From Vulcanimicrobiota bacterium (GTDB lineage: Bacteria; Vulcanimicrobiota; Vulcanimicrobiia; Vulcanimicrobiales; Vulcanimicrobiaceae), in contig PLJL01000001.1 in the NCBI GenBank assembly GCA_003140215.1, positions 562,501-626,500 of the forward strand: 64,000 bases of DNA, in the 5' to 3' direction. Each line of letters opens with the position of its first letter. Position 1 is the first letter of the stretch. Shown here in pieces: positions 9,359-17,797 of the stretch. The notes beneath the pieces are model-generated. The model saw only the letters and a list, made by a program, of their open reading frames with translations, made no database searches and was not told the DNA's origin. The translations under genes and the position numbers were made by a program.

Positions 9359-10098
9359 GCCGGCTCTCCCGCAGGCACGATCACGGCGCGACCGTCGAGG
9401 CGCAACTGCCCCGCATCGACGAGCTTGGCCAACTCGACGCTCACCGTCTCGCGCGTGCTCCCCACCAGCGACGCCACATCGGCATGCGTCAGACGCAGCT
9501 CGACCCGCGTTCCGCCCGCGACCGCGACGCCGTTCTCGGCGGCGAGCTTGCGGTACAGATGCAGGATGCGGTCGCCGACGCGGGCGTAGGCCAGATCTTC
9601 CATCGTCTCGCGCGCCTCGCCGAGCTGGCCGCTGAGCACCTTGGCGACGTTCATTGCGAGCGCCGGGTCGCGGGCGAGCAATGCGAACAGGTCGTCGGCG
9701 CGCACCGTGCACAGCAGCGCGTCCTCGACGACGACTGCGACCGTCGAGCGGGGGCGGTCGTCGAACAGCGTCTCCTCGCCGAAGAAGTCGCCGGCGCCGA
9801 GCAGCGCGACGGTGACGTCCTTGCCTTCACGGGTCTCGCGCGCGATCCGCACCGCGCCGCGCTTGACCATGTACACGACGCGCGTCGTGTCGCCCAGGTC
9901 GAACACGCGTGTCCCGCGCGGCATCTCGCACATCGTGAAGAGATGCTCGCTCGAGATCACGCCCGCCTCGGCCGCCTCGCCGAAGAGGCGGTTCTGGCGC
10001 AGGTACCAGACCTTGTTCGCGTCGTCGGCGCCGCTAGGCGGCGATTCAGGCGGGCGCAACGTGGCGAAACGCTCCAGGGCCGTGCCCAGTCCGTCCAT
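9355..10098 (-). CDS. Crp/Fnr family transcription regulator
   Basis: 247 residues. The cyclic-nucleotide-binding fold covers about residues 50-165 (RGAVRIARE, GAGDFFGEETLFDDRPRSTVAVV), and a winged helix lies near 180-240 with LTHADVASLVGSTRETVSVELAKL, the classic Crp recognition helix. No cysteine cluster of FNR is seen, so it is not an oxygen-sensing Fe-S type by sequence. It heads the thioredoxin - cytochrome b - molybdoenzyme genes, joined by GTGA overlaps, and probably controls them. The upstream gap to the M16 protease stop is only 46 bases, so read-through from that gene is possible. Confidence 0.93.
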   Translation of the reverse strand: MDGLGTALERFATLRPPESPPSGADDANKVWYLRQNRLFGEAAEAGVISSEHLFTMCEMPRGTRVFDLGDTTRVVYMVKRGAVRIARETREGKDVTVALLGAGDFFGEETLFDDRPRSTVAVVVEDALLCTVRADDLFALLARDPALAMNVAKVLSGQLGEARETMEDLAYARVGDRILHLYRKLAAENGVAVAGGTRVELRLTHADVASLVGSTRETVSVELAKLVDAGQLRLDGRAVIVPAGEPA

Positions 10099-10144
10099 GT
10101 CGGGATGCTACCACGAGGCTGCCATCGCGCTGCGGTAAGCGCCC

Positions 10145-12847
10145 TTACTTCCCGGCCGGTCCCACGACGATGCGCACGAAGTCCTTGGGGCGGATCCATT
10201 TCGCCATCGCCGCGCGCACCCGCTCGGGGGTCGCCGCCAACTGGGCCTGTGCTTCGATACGGTCCTCGTCGAGCGGCCGGCCGGTCGAGGCGAAGGTGAT
10301 GAGCTGCGAGGCCAACCCGTCGTACGATTCCTTCGCGATCGGAAGCTCGCCCAGCAAGAGCGCCTTGGCGCGGGTCAGCCGGTCGACGGCGAGCGGTTTG
10401 CGCTGCAGCGACGACAGATCGTCGACCACCAGCTTCGCCGCTCGAGCCACGTTCTGCGGATCGGCACCGTAGCTCACCGAGAACGTGCTGCGGTGGCGGC
10501 CGCCATTCAAGCTCGATCCGACGGTGTAGACGTAGCCGTGCAGCTCGCGCAGGTCGTGGAACAGCAGCGAGGCGTAGAAGCCGCCGCTGAGCACTTCGTT
10601 GGCGAGATGCAAGATCGCGTAGTCCGGGTCGGCGTAGGTGAGCGGCAGCGTCTCGCTCAGCGTGACCTCGGATTGAATCCGGCCGGTCGCCGGGATCACG
10701 GCGCTCGCGGCGCCGTTCGGGCGGACCCGCGGCGAGAAGACGTTGGGCGTCGGCCCCTGGGCCTTCCAGGCGCCGAACGCCTTCTCGATCGCGGCCCGAG
10801 CGTGCTCCGGCGTCACGTCGCCGATCACCGCGATCGTCGTCAGATCGGGACGGTACACCGCCGCGTAGTACGCCTTGGCATCGTCGAGCGTGACGCTACC
10901 GGCGGTCGCGGGCGTGGCGTTGCGCCGCGCCGGATCGCCGCTGGGATAGAGCGCCGCCGCGAGCGCGACGCCCTTCTTGTAGTCCGGGCTCTTGACGGCT
11001 CCGGTCAGCGTGCCGACGGTTTGCGCTTTGACGATGTCGAACGCTTGTTGCGGCAGCGCCGGGTGCAGCTCGTCGTCGGCGAGCAGGTCGACCCCGCGGT
11101 CGAAATCCTTCGACAGCACGTCGAGGCTGAAGCTGCGGCCCGCGGTCACGCTCGCCGCGATCTTGTCCAGCTCGGTCTGATAGGCGATCCGGTCGTAGGT
11201 TTGGGTCCCGTATTGGAAGAGCCCGTCGACCATCGACTCGACGCCGTCTTTGCCGGCCGGATCCTGGAGCCCGGGATTGTTGAGAATGTCGCCCCGCACC
11301 ACCGCGGTGTGGGAGATCTTCGCGGGCACGACGATGAGCTTGAGACCGTTGGGCAAGGTCTGCGCCACTGGATGCACGGTCTGCTCGGGAACCTTGAGCT
11401 GCTTGAGCACCGCTCGGGCGAAGAGTGGTAACGCAGTGTGCTCGGTCGGCACGAAGGTGTTGTCCTCGCCCTGCCGCGAGCCGAACGCGGAACCCGCGGC
11501 TTCTTTGGGCGTCGAGATCGCCACGGTCGCGGTGCTCTGATCGTAGTAGCTGCGCAGCACGCGATTGACGTCGTCGACCGTGACCGCTTGGAGCGCCGCG
11601 AGATCCTCGTCGGGCGTGCGGTGCTCGACCGCCAGGCTCTGGCTCCAGGACGACGCCAGCCCGGAGATCGAGTTGCGCGCGAACTCCGCCTGCGCGACCT
11701 CACGCTGCTTCGCGACCGCGACCAGCTCGGGCGGCAAGCCGCTCTTCTTGTAGTTCTCCACGACGGTCTTGACGTCGGTAACCGCGGTCTCGCCGGTCGT
11801 CGTCACCGGGACCACCGAGCCGACCAGGCTCATGCCGGCCCGCGGATAGGTCACCGACTGCGCGAAGGTGCCCAGCGCCTTGCCCGACGCTTGCAGCTCG
11901 TAGAGCGCGCCGCGCTGGCTGTTGAGAACGTCGTTGAGGATCTGCGAAGCGAAGTAGTCCTTGTCGCCGTAGCCGGGGACGCGGTACGCGACGAACGCCA
12001 AGGTGATCGGGTCCGAGCTGTTGTCGTGCAGCGTCAGCGGCGTGAGCGGTTGCAGGTGGACCGGGCGCCGCGCCGGCAGCTTCGCGGCCGGGATGTCGCC
12101 GAACAGCGCTTTGACCTTGGCGATGGCCTGCTGCGGGTCGACGTTGCCCGCGATCACGTAGATCGCGTTGTTCGGATGGTACCAGCGCTTGTAGTACGCC
12201 TGGAGATCCTTGGCCTGGATCTGCTTGAAGCTGGCCACGGTCCCCAACCCGAAGTCCGCGTACGGCGTCCCGGCGAAGACGTGCTCGACGGCTTTCTCGA
12301 ACAGCCGGAACGTCGCGCTCGAGTAGTCCAGCGTGACCTCTTGGGTGATCGCACCGCGCTCTTGGTCCCACAGCTTTTGCGAATCGAGCACGCCGGCGGC
12401 GCGCGAGCGCTCCAGGTTGAGCGCGATATCGAGATACTGCGAGGGCATCTCGAAGAAGTACTGCGTGATCTCGTTCTGCGTATCGGCGTTGAAGCTTCCG
12501 CCGGTGATCGCGGTGGTGTCTGCGAACTGCGACGCGGTGAGCGCCTTGCTGCCGCGGAACAGCATGTGCTCCTGCGCGTGGGCGACGCCGGTGATCGGCT
12601 CCTCGTCCGAGCCGGTCAGATAGTTCATCCAGGTCGCGACGACGGGGGCGAGCGTATCGCGCAGGACGACGACTTGCAGGCCGTTCGCGAGGGTCGCGCG
12701 CGTGACGTCGACCGAGTGCGAGGACGGTGCCTGCGCCCGGCCCGGCGCGAGCGCGAGGAGCAGGAACGCGGCAGCAAGCGCGGCGGAACCGAGGCGGCGA
12801 AGACCAATGATCACGCTCGTTGCTTCCGACGACTCGAACGCCGACAC
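10145..12847 (-). CDS. M16 family zinc metallopeptidase (insulinase/pitrilysin-like), exported
   Basis: 900 residues with a signal peptide (LAAAFLLLALAPGRAQA). The inverted zinc motif HAQEH lies at residues 90-94 with the downstream Glu in ERGAITQEV, so the N-terminal half is catalytic. The C-terminal half repeats the M16 fold without the motif (LPNGLKLIVVPAKISHTAVV), as usual for the non-catalytic half. A GTG at 12814 (signal peptide beginning IIGLRRLG) is an alternative start that removes 11 residues. It is likely a periplasmic or secreted peptidase that degrades peptides. The enoyl-CoA hydratase gene runs divergently. Confidence 0.92.
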   Translation of the reverse strand: MSAFESSEATSVIIGLRRLGSAALAAAFLLLALAPGRAQAPSSHSVDVTRATLANGLQVVVLRDTLAPVVATWMNYLTGSDEEPITGVAHAQEHMLFRGSKALTASQFADTTAITGGSFNADTQNEITQYFFEMPSQYLDIALNLERSRAAGVLDSQKLWDQERGAITQEVTLDYSSATFRLFEKAVEHVFAGTPYADFGLGTVASFKQIQAKDLQAYYKRWYHPNNAIYVIAGNVDPQQAIAKVKALFGDIPAAKLPARRPVHLQPLTPLTLHDNSSDPITLAFVAYRVPGYGDKDYFASQILNDVLNSQRGALYELQASGKALGTFAQSVTYPRAGMSLVGSVVPVTTTGETAVTDVKTVVENYKKSGLPPELVAVAKQREVAQAEFARNSISGLASSWSQSLAVEHRTPDEDLAALQAVTVDDVNRVLRSYYDQSTATVAISTPKEAAGSAFGSRQGEDNTFVPTEHTALPLFARAVLKQLKVPEQTVHPVAQTLPNGLKLIVVPAKISHTAVVRGDILNNPGLQDPAGKDGVESMVDGLFQYGTQTYDRIAYQTELDKIAASVTAGRSFSLDVLSKDFDRGVDLLADDELHPALPQQAFDIVKAQTVGTLTGAVKSPDYKKGVALAAALYPSGDPARRNATPATAGSVTLDDAKAYYAAVYRPDLTTIAVIGDVTPEHARAAIEKAFGAWKAQGPTPNVFSPRVRPNGAASAVIPATGRIQSEVTLSETLPLTYADPDYAILHLANEVLSGGFYASLLFHDLRELHGYVYTVGSSLNGGRHRSTFSVSYGADPQNVARAAKLVVDDLSSLQRKPLAVDRLTRAKALLLGELPIAKESYDGLASQLITFASTGRPLDEDRIEAQAQLAATPERVRAAMAKWIRPKDFVRIVVGPAGK

Positions 12848-12906
12848 CTCGGGCCGCGCTCCGCGGTCGCGGGGAGGCTCGAAGGCACCGTGGAACGACC
12901 GAGCCC

Positions 12907-13692
12907 GTGTCCGAACCCGTTTTGCGCCTCGAGCACGAGGGAGCGCGCGCTCGCGTCGTCCTGGCCCGGCCCGAGGTTCGCAACGCGTTCAACGCCGAGC
13001 TGATCGCGCGCCTGGGTGAGGCGTTCATGGCGCTGGGCACCGATCCGGCCGTCCGCGTCATCGTGTTGCAGGGCGACGGCAAGACGTTCTGCGGCGGCGC
13101 GGACGTGCATTGGATGCGCGACTCCCTCGATCTGGGCGAGGCCGAGAACGTGCGCGACGCCGAGGCGATGTCGGACATGTTCCGCACGATCGACCGTTGC
13201 CCCAAACCGGTGATCGCGAGCGTCCACGGCGCCGCGCTGGGTGGTGGCGCGGGGCTGTGCGCGGTCGCCGACGCGGTCGTCGCCGAGGAGACGGCGGTCT
13301 TCGGGTTCACCGAAACCAAGCTCGGCATCATCCCGGCGGTGATCTCGCCGTTCGTGCTCGCCAAGATCGGCGTCTCGCACGCGCGCCGCTTGTTCCTCAC
13401 CGGCGAACGGTTTGCCGCGAGCCGCGCCGCCGCGATCGGGCTGGTGCACGAGGTCGTGCCCGCGGGAGCCCGGGACGCCGCCGTCGATGCGATCGCGCGC
13501 GAGCTCGAGAGCGCGGGCCCTGCGGCGGTCGCGGCGGCCAAGGCGCTGCTGCCGGCGGTGCGCGCCGCGACGTACGATCAGACCCGTGCGCTCACCGCGC
13601 GCGCCATCGCCAAGGCGCGCACCAGCGACGAAGGCCAGGAAGGGCTGCGCGCGTTTCTGGAACGGCGCAGCACGAGCTGGACGGCACGGTGA
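12907..13692 (+). CDS. Enoyl-CoA hydratase family, likely methylglutaconyl-CoA hydratase
   Basis: 261 residues from a GTG at 12907, chosen because the crotonase fold begins right after it. Oxyanion-hole motifs are GDGKTFCGGADVHWM and VHGAALGGGAGLCAVAD; the acid residues lie in FGFTETKLGIIPA. The stop overlaps the biotin carboxylase GTG, so the two are coupled. The neighbours (methylcrotonyl-CoA carboxylase alpha, HMG-CoA lyase) make 3-methylglutaconyl-CoA hydration in leucine degradation the best assignment. Crotonase paralogues are hard to separate by sequence, so substrate is inferred from context. Confidence 0.85.
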   Translation: MSEPVLRLEHEGARARVVLARPEVRNAFNAELIARLGEAFMALGTDPAVRVIVLQGDGKTFCGGADVHWMRDSLDLGEAENVRDAEAMSDMFRTIDRCPKPVIASVHGAALGGGAGLCAVADAVVAEETAVFGFTETKLGIIPAVISPFVLAKIGVSHARRLFLTGERFAASRAAAIGLVHEVVPAGARDAAVDAIARELESAGPAAVAAAKALLPAVRAATYDQTRALTARAIAKARTSDEGQEGLRAFLERRSTSWTAR

Positions 13693-15572
13693 TCCGGCGG
13701 CTCTTGATCGCCAACCGCGGCGAGATCGCGATTCGCATCGCGCGCGGCGCGCGCGAGCTGGGGATCGTGCCGCTGGGCGTCTACTCCGACGCCGACGAGC
13801 ACGCGCTGTTTCGCGAGGCGATGGATGCGTCGATCCGCATCGGTCCGGGCCCGGCGAGCGAGTCGTACCTCGACGGCGAAAAGATCGTGGCGGCGGCGAT
13901 AACGCTCGGTGCCGATGCAGTGCACCCCGGATACGGGTTTCTGAGCGAGCGCGCGGCGTTCGCTCGACTCGTCGCCGCCGCCGGGCTCGTCTTCGTCGGG
14001 CCATCGCCCGACGCGATCGCCGCGATGGGCTCGAAGATCGAGGCCAAGCGGCGCGTGCGCGAGTTCGGCGTGCCGGTCGTTCCCGGCTACGACGGCGACG
14101 ACCAGAGCGACGCGCGCTTGCGCCGCGAAGCGGCCGCGATCGGCACGCCGCTGTTGATCAAGGCCAGTGCCGGCGGCGGCGGCCGCGGGATGCGCGTCGT
14201 CGACGATCTGGCCGGCTTCGACGAGGCGCTCGCCTCGGCGCGCCGCGAAGCGCTGGCGGCGTTCGGCGACGACACCATGCTGCTGGAGCGCTACCTGCAG
14301 CGCCCGCGCCACGTCGAGTTTCAGATCCTTGCCGACGCCCACGGGGGCATCGTGCACCTCGGCGAGCGCGAATGCTCGATCCAGCGCCGCCATCAGAAGG
14401 TGATCGAGGAGGCGCCCAGCGTCGCGGTCGACGCCCAGCTGCGCGCGCGCATGGGCGCCGCCGCGGTCAACGCCGCGCGCAGCGTCGCCTACACCGGCGC
14501 GGGGACCGCCGAGTTCATGCTCGACGCGAGCGGCACGTTCTATTTCCTCGAGATGAACGCGCGGCTGCAAGTCGAGCACCCCGTCACCGAGCTGGTCTAC
14601 GGCGTCGATCTCGTTCACGAGCAGCTGCGCATCGCCGGCGGCGCGCGCCTGCGCTTCACCCAAGAGCAGCTCGTGGCGCGCGGCTGGTCGATCGAAGCGC
14701 GGCTCAACGCCGAGGATCCCGCCCGCGACTTCCTGCCGCAGTCCGGCACGATCGCGCGCTTCGAGGTCCCGCACGCGCCCGGGGTGCGCCTCGACGCGGG
14801 GTTTCGCGCGGGCAGCGAAGTGCCGCTGTACTACGACTCCATGCTCGCGAAGATCATCGTGTGGGGGACGGACCGCGAGGCCGCGATCGCGCGGATGACG
14901 CAGACGCTGCGCGAGACGGTCGTCACCGGCATCGCCACGAACCTCGCGCTGCTGCGCGCGATCGTCGCCGACGGGGCCTATCGGGCCGGCGACACGACCA
15001 CGAGCTTTCTCGACGAACGGATGCCGTCGTTCGCGCTCGCCGGTGCGGTCGCCGGCGATGCGACGAAGCGGCGCATCGCGGCGGCGCTGTTGGCGCGCGC
15101 CGGTGCCTGGCGGCTGGGCAGCGTCGGCATCCCGGTCGACTTCGCAGTCGCCGGCGAGCGCGTGCGCGTGCAGGCGTCGTACGACGGCACGCGCTGGGAG
15201 CTCGCCGGCGGCGTGACCGGGACGGTCGAGCCCGATGCGCGCGATGCGGTGTACGACGCTCGCGGCGGCAGCGTCGTCGTCGACGGCCGCACGGTGCGCT
15301 GGGACGACCCGGCGCCGCCCGGCGCCGGCGCGGAGCATTCGGCGCATGCGGCCGGCTCCGGCGACGTCACCGCACCGATGCCGGGCAAGATCATCCGCAT
15401 CGCAGTCGAGCCGGGTGCCACGGTCGAGCCGCGTGCGCTGCTCGTCATCCTCGAAGCGATGAAGATGGAGCATCGGATCGAAGCGCCCGTCGCCGGAACG
15501 GTGAAGGCGATCCACGTCGAGCCGGGCCAGCTCGTCGCCAGCGGCGCAAGCCTCATCACCATCGGCCCCTAA
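13689..15572 (+). CDS. mccA: Methylcrotonoyl-CoA carboxylase biotin-containing (alpha) subunit
   Basis: 627 residues. The biotin carboxylase domain (1-450) starts LLIANRGEIAIRIARGAREL and contains the ATP-grasp loop KASAGGGGRGMRVV and EMNARLQVEHPVTE. The C-terminal biotinyl domain carries EAMKMEH with the biotin-accepting lysine at about residue 592. Size and layout fit MCC-alpha or PCC-alpha; flanking hydratase and HMG-CoA lyase favour methylcrotonyl-CoA. The GTG start overlaps the previous stop by 4 bases. It carboxylates its own biotin with ATP and bicarbonate and hands CO2 to the beta subunit at 5678. Confidence 0.9.
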   Translation: MIRRLLIANRGEIAIRIARGARELGIVPLGVYSDADEHALFREAMDASIRIGPGPASESYLDGEKIVAAAITLGADAVHPGYGFLSERAAFARLVAAAGLVFVGPSPDAIAAMGSKIEAKRRVREFGVPVVPGYDGDDQSDARLRREAAAIGTPLLIKASAGGGGRGMRVVDDLAGFDEALASARREALAAFGDDTMLLERYLQRPRHVEFQILADAHGGIVHLGERECSIQRRHQKVIEEAPSVAVDAQLRARMGAAAVNAARSVAYTGAGTAEFMLDASGTFYFLEMNARLQVEHPVTELVYGVDLVHEQLRIAGGARLRFTQEQLVARGWSIEARLNAEDPARDFLPQSGTIARFEVPHAPGVRLDAGFRAGSEVPLYYDSMLAKIIVWGTDREAAIARMTQTLRETVVTGIATNLALLRAIVADGAYRAGDTTTSFLDERMPSFALAGAVAGDATKRRIAAALLARAGAWRLGSVGIPVDFAVAGERVRVQASYDGTRWELAGGVTGTVEPDARDAVYDARGGSVVVDGRTVRWDDPAPPGAGAEHSAHAAGSGDVTAPMPGKIIRIAVEPGATVEPRALLVILEAMKMEHRIEAPVAGTVKAIHVEPGQLVASGASLITIGP

Positions 15573-15601
15573 CCGCCCTCGTTCCGGGTACAGGTGCCCA
15601 C

Positions 15602-16375
15602 GTGCGAGTGATTCTGATCGCCGGGTGGAACGAGCAGTCGAAGCTGATGCGCACGTTCATCGACGGGCGCCACGGCCAGGATGGGCTGTCGGCCTTCGGT
15701 TTCGACTGCACGATCTTCCCCGACGGCAACCAGACGCTGCGTCAACGCATCGACCGTTTCGGCGCGTTCCTGGACCGGCTGCACGCCCGCGAGCCCGACG
15801 CGTTCCCGGTCGCGACGTTGGGGTACAGCGCCGGCGGTTTGATCAATCGGGGCTTTCTGCGCGCCTATCCGCAACGCGCCGCCGAGATCGCGGCCACCGT
15901 CCAGCTCGCCGCGCCGAACGGCGGGTTGATCACCAACTACGCAACGGGCACGCTGCGCCTGGCGCGCATGCCGACCCACGTGCTGGCCGACATGGACGTC
16001 GAGTCGCCGTTCATGCAGTGGCTCAACGGCACGACCGGCCACTGGGTGCCCGACCCCGACAACGCGAAGAAGCAGCGCTGGAAGCTCGACGGCTCGCCGT
16101 GGGTGATGCCGCCGGGACATCCGTTCCTGCACATCATCGGGCGGATGCCCAAGTACCACTACCAGAGCGACGGCGTGGTGATGATCGAGTCGGCGACGCT
16201 CGACGGCGCGATGCCGGTCGTCTCGATCGACGCCGACGAGGCGAACCACCTCAACCTCGGCGCCGTCTCGAACATCTTCGCAACGATCCTGCGCGGTTTC
16301 AAGCACGACGACGCAGTCTGGCCTCGCGCCGTCGAGTTGACGGCAAAATTTCTGCGAAGGGAGCCCGTAGCATGA
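15602..16375 (+). CDS. Alpha/beta hydrolase (lipase/esterase-like)
   Basis: 257 residues from a GTG at 15602. It begins directly with the first beta strand (RVILIAGWNEQS) and has the nucleophile elbow LGYSAGGLINRGFL (GxSxG), so Ser-His-Asp hydrolase chemistry is expected; the C-terminal NHLNLGAVSNI could supply the His. No signal peptide is visible, so it is probably cytoplasmic. It sits inside the leucine-degradation run, and its stop overlaps the HMG-CoA lyase ATG (ATGA). A thioesterase or lactone role is possible, but the substrate is unknown. Confidence 0.75.
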   Translation: MRVILIAGWNEQSKLMRTFIDGRHGQDGLSAFGFDCTIFPDGNQTLRQRIDRFGAFLDRLHAREPDAFPVATLGYSAGGLINRGFLRAYPQRAAEIAATVQLAAPNGGLITNYATGTLRLARMPTHVLADMDVESPFMQWLNGTTGHWVPDPDNAKKQRWKLDGSPWVMPPGHPFLHIIGRMPKYHYQSDGVVMIESATLDGAMPVVSIDADEANHLNLGAVSNIFATILRGFKHDDAVWPRAVELTAKFLRREPVA

Positions 16376-17322
16376 AGAACCTGTCGGCGGCGGCGCCGCG
16401 GCGTGTGACGATCTGCGAGGTTGGTCCACGCGACGGGCTGCAGAACGAGTCCGTTCCGATCTCGACCGAGGACAAGATCCGCTTTTGCGACCTGCTCTCC
16501 GACGCCGGCGTCCCGATCCTCGAAGCGACGTCGTTCGTGAGCCCCAAGGCGGTGCCGCAGATGGCCGACGCGGACGAGGTCTTCCGGCGCATCCGCAAGG
16601 ACCCGGACCGAACCTATCTCGTGCTGGTCCCCAACGAACGCGGTCTCGACCGCGCGATCGACGCCGGCGTGCGGGCGATCGCGGTCTTCACCGCGGCCAC
16701 CGAAAGCTTCGCCAAAGCCAACATCGGGATGACGATCGACGAGTCCGTCGCGACCTTCGGCAAGGTGGTCAAACGCGCCAAGGCCGACGGCATGTGGGTC
16801 CGCGCCGCCGTCTCGACGGCGTTCGGGTGTCCCTTCGAGGGCGCCGTCGACCCCGCCGGCGTGGCGCGCGTGTGCGCGCGGCTGTTGGCGCTCGGCGTCG
16901 ACGAGCTCAGCGTCGCCGACACGATCGGGGTCGGCACGCCGAACCAAGTCTTCGACGTCGTCGCGGCACTGGCACCGATCGTTCCCGCCGACAAGCTCGG
17001 GTTGCACTTTCACGACACGCGCGGCACCGCGCTGGCCAACACGCTCGCCGCGCTCGAATGCGGCGTGCGCATCTACGACACGTCGGCGGGCGGACTGGGC
17101 GGCTGCCCCTTCGCACCCGGCGCGACCGGAAACTGCGCGACCGAGGACGTGCTCTACATGCTCGAGGGGATGGGCATCGAAACGGGGGTCGATCTCGCCA
17201 AGCTGCGCGCGGCGTCGCGTTTCATCGCCGGGAAGCTCGGCCGTTCGCCCGTATCGCGCGCCTACACCGCGCTCGAGGCGGCCGACGCGCGCACCGCGAG
17301 ACTCGCCGCTACTGGGTCGTGA
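16372..17322 (+). CDS. Hydroxymethylglutaryl-CoA lyase
   Basis: 316 residues, HMGL-like TIM barrel. The start motif EVGPRDGLQNE provides the metal and catalytic Asp/Arg. LHFHDTRGTALAN supplies the His ligands, and GLGGCPFAPGATGNCATEDV is the HMG-CoA lyase signature with the active-site Cys. The reaction splits HMG-CoA into acetoacetate and acetyl-CoA, the last step of leucine degradation. The ATG overlaps the preceding hydrolase stop. The 3' end overlaps the convergent exported protein by 14 bases. Closely related lyases acting on other 3-hydroxyacyl-CoAs cannot be excluded. Confidence 0.93.
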   Translation: MKNLSAAAPRRVTICEVGPRDGLQNESVPISTEDKIRFCDLLSDAGVPILEATSFVSPKAVPQMADADEVFRRIRKDPDRTYLVLVPNERGLDRAIDAGVRAIAVFTAATESFAKANIGMTIDESVATFGKVVKRAKADGMWVRAAVSTAFGCPFEGAVDPAGVARVCARLLALGVDELSVADTIGVGTPNQVFDVVAALAPIVPADKLGLHFHDTRGTALANTLAALECGVRIYDTSAGGLGGCPFAPGATGNCATEDVLYMLEGMGIETGVDLAKLRAASRFIAGKLGRSPVSRAYTALEAADARTARLAATGS

Positions 17323-17740
17323 AGGTCCCCAGATCGGCGTTCACCTGACCGCGGCAGTTCGAGTCGGGGATCCCCGGAAAGGCCTGGATACTTGCGTCGT
17401 AGGTCGTGTGCGGCTGCAGCGCCGGAATCGCTACCGACAGCACGCCGCCGGCACCGGCGGTAATCGGCGGCCGGTTGACGACGGGCGTCGAACTCGGCGG
17501 TGACGTCGCGACGAGTTGAAAGATCCCGGTTTGCAGGTCAGCGTTGGTCACCGTAAACGACACCGAACCGATCGTGGTCGAAACACCGGTCGCACCTTTC
17601 GCCGGCGCGGTCAGCGTCGCGAGGGGGTCGGTGACGGCGGTGACGGCGGGGCAGGGGTCGACGAACCCGGCGCTGCCGCCCCCGCCGCCGCATCCCGACA
17701 GCGCGGCCAGCGCAAACACGGCGACAAGGTGTCTTTTCAC
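17309..17740 (-). CDS. Lipoprotein with Fn3/Ig-like domain
   Basis: 143 residues from a GTG at 17740. The N-terminus is a lipoprotein signal (VAVFALAALSGCGGGGG), so it is probably membrane-anchored outside the cytoplasm. The rest resembles a single bacterial Ig/fibronectin-type module: LTAPAKGATGVSTTIGSVSFTV, then LQPHTTYDASIQAF, typical of Ig-like and Fn3-like strands. Two cysteines could pair. No enzymatic motif. The 3' end overlaps HMG-CoA lyase convergently; the amidohydrolase gene diverges 57 bases from its start. Confidence 0.7.
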   Translation of the reverse strand: MKRHLVAVFALAALSGCGGGGGSAGFVDPCPAVTAVTDPLATLTAPAKGATGVSTTIGSVSFTVTNADLQTGIFQLVATSPPSSTPVVNRPPITAGAGGVLSVAIPALQPHTTYDASIQAFPGIPDSNCRGQVNADLGTFTTQ

Positions 17741-17797
17741 GATCGCCACGGCGGTTCGCTGGGAGGCGCCTCGCTTCCCCGCTGCGTAGGACGCACG

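Noticed and set aside
13578..15515. 645-residue minus-strand ORF opposite MCC alpha
   Set aside because: Shadow frame; biotin carboxylase on the plus strand has full motifs.
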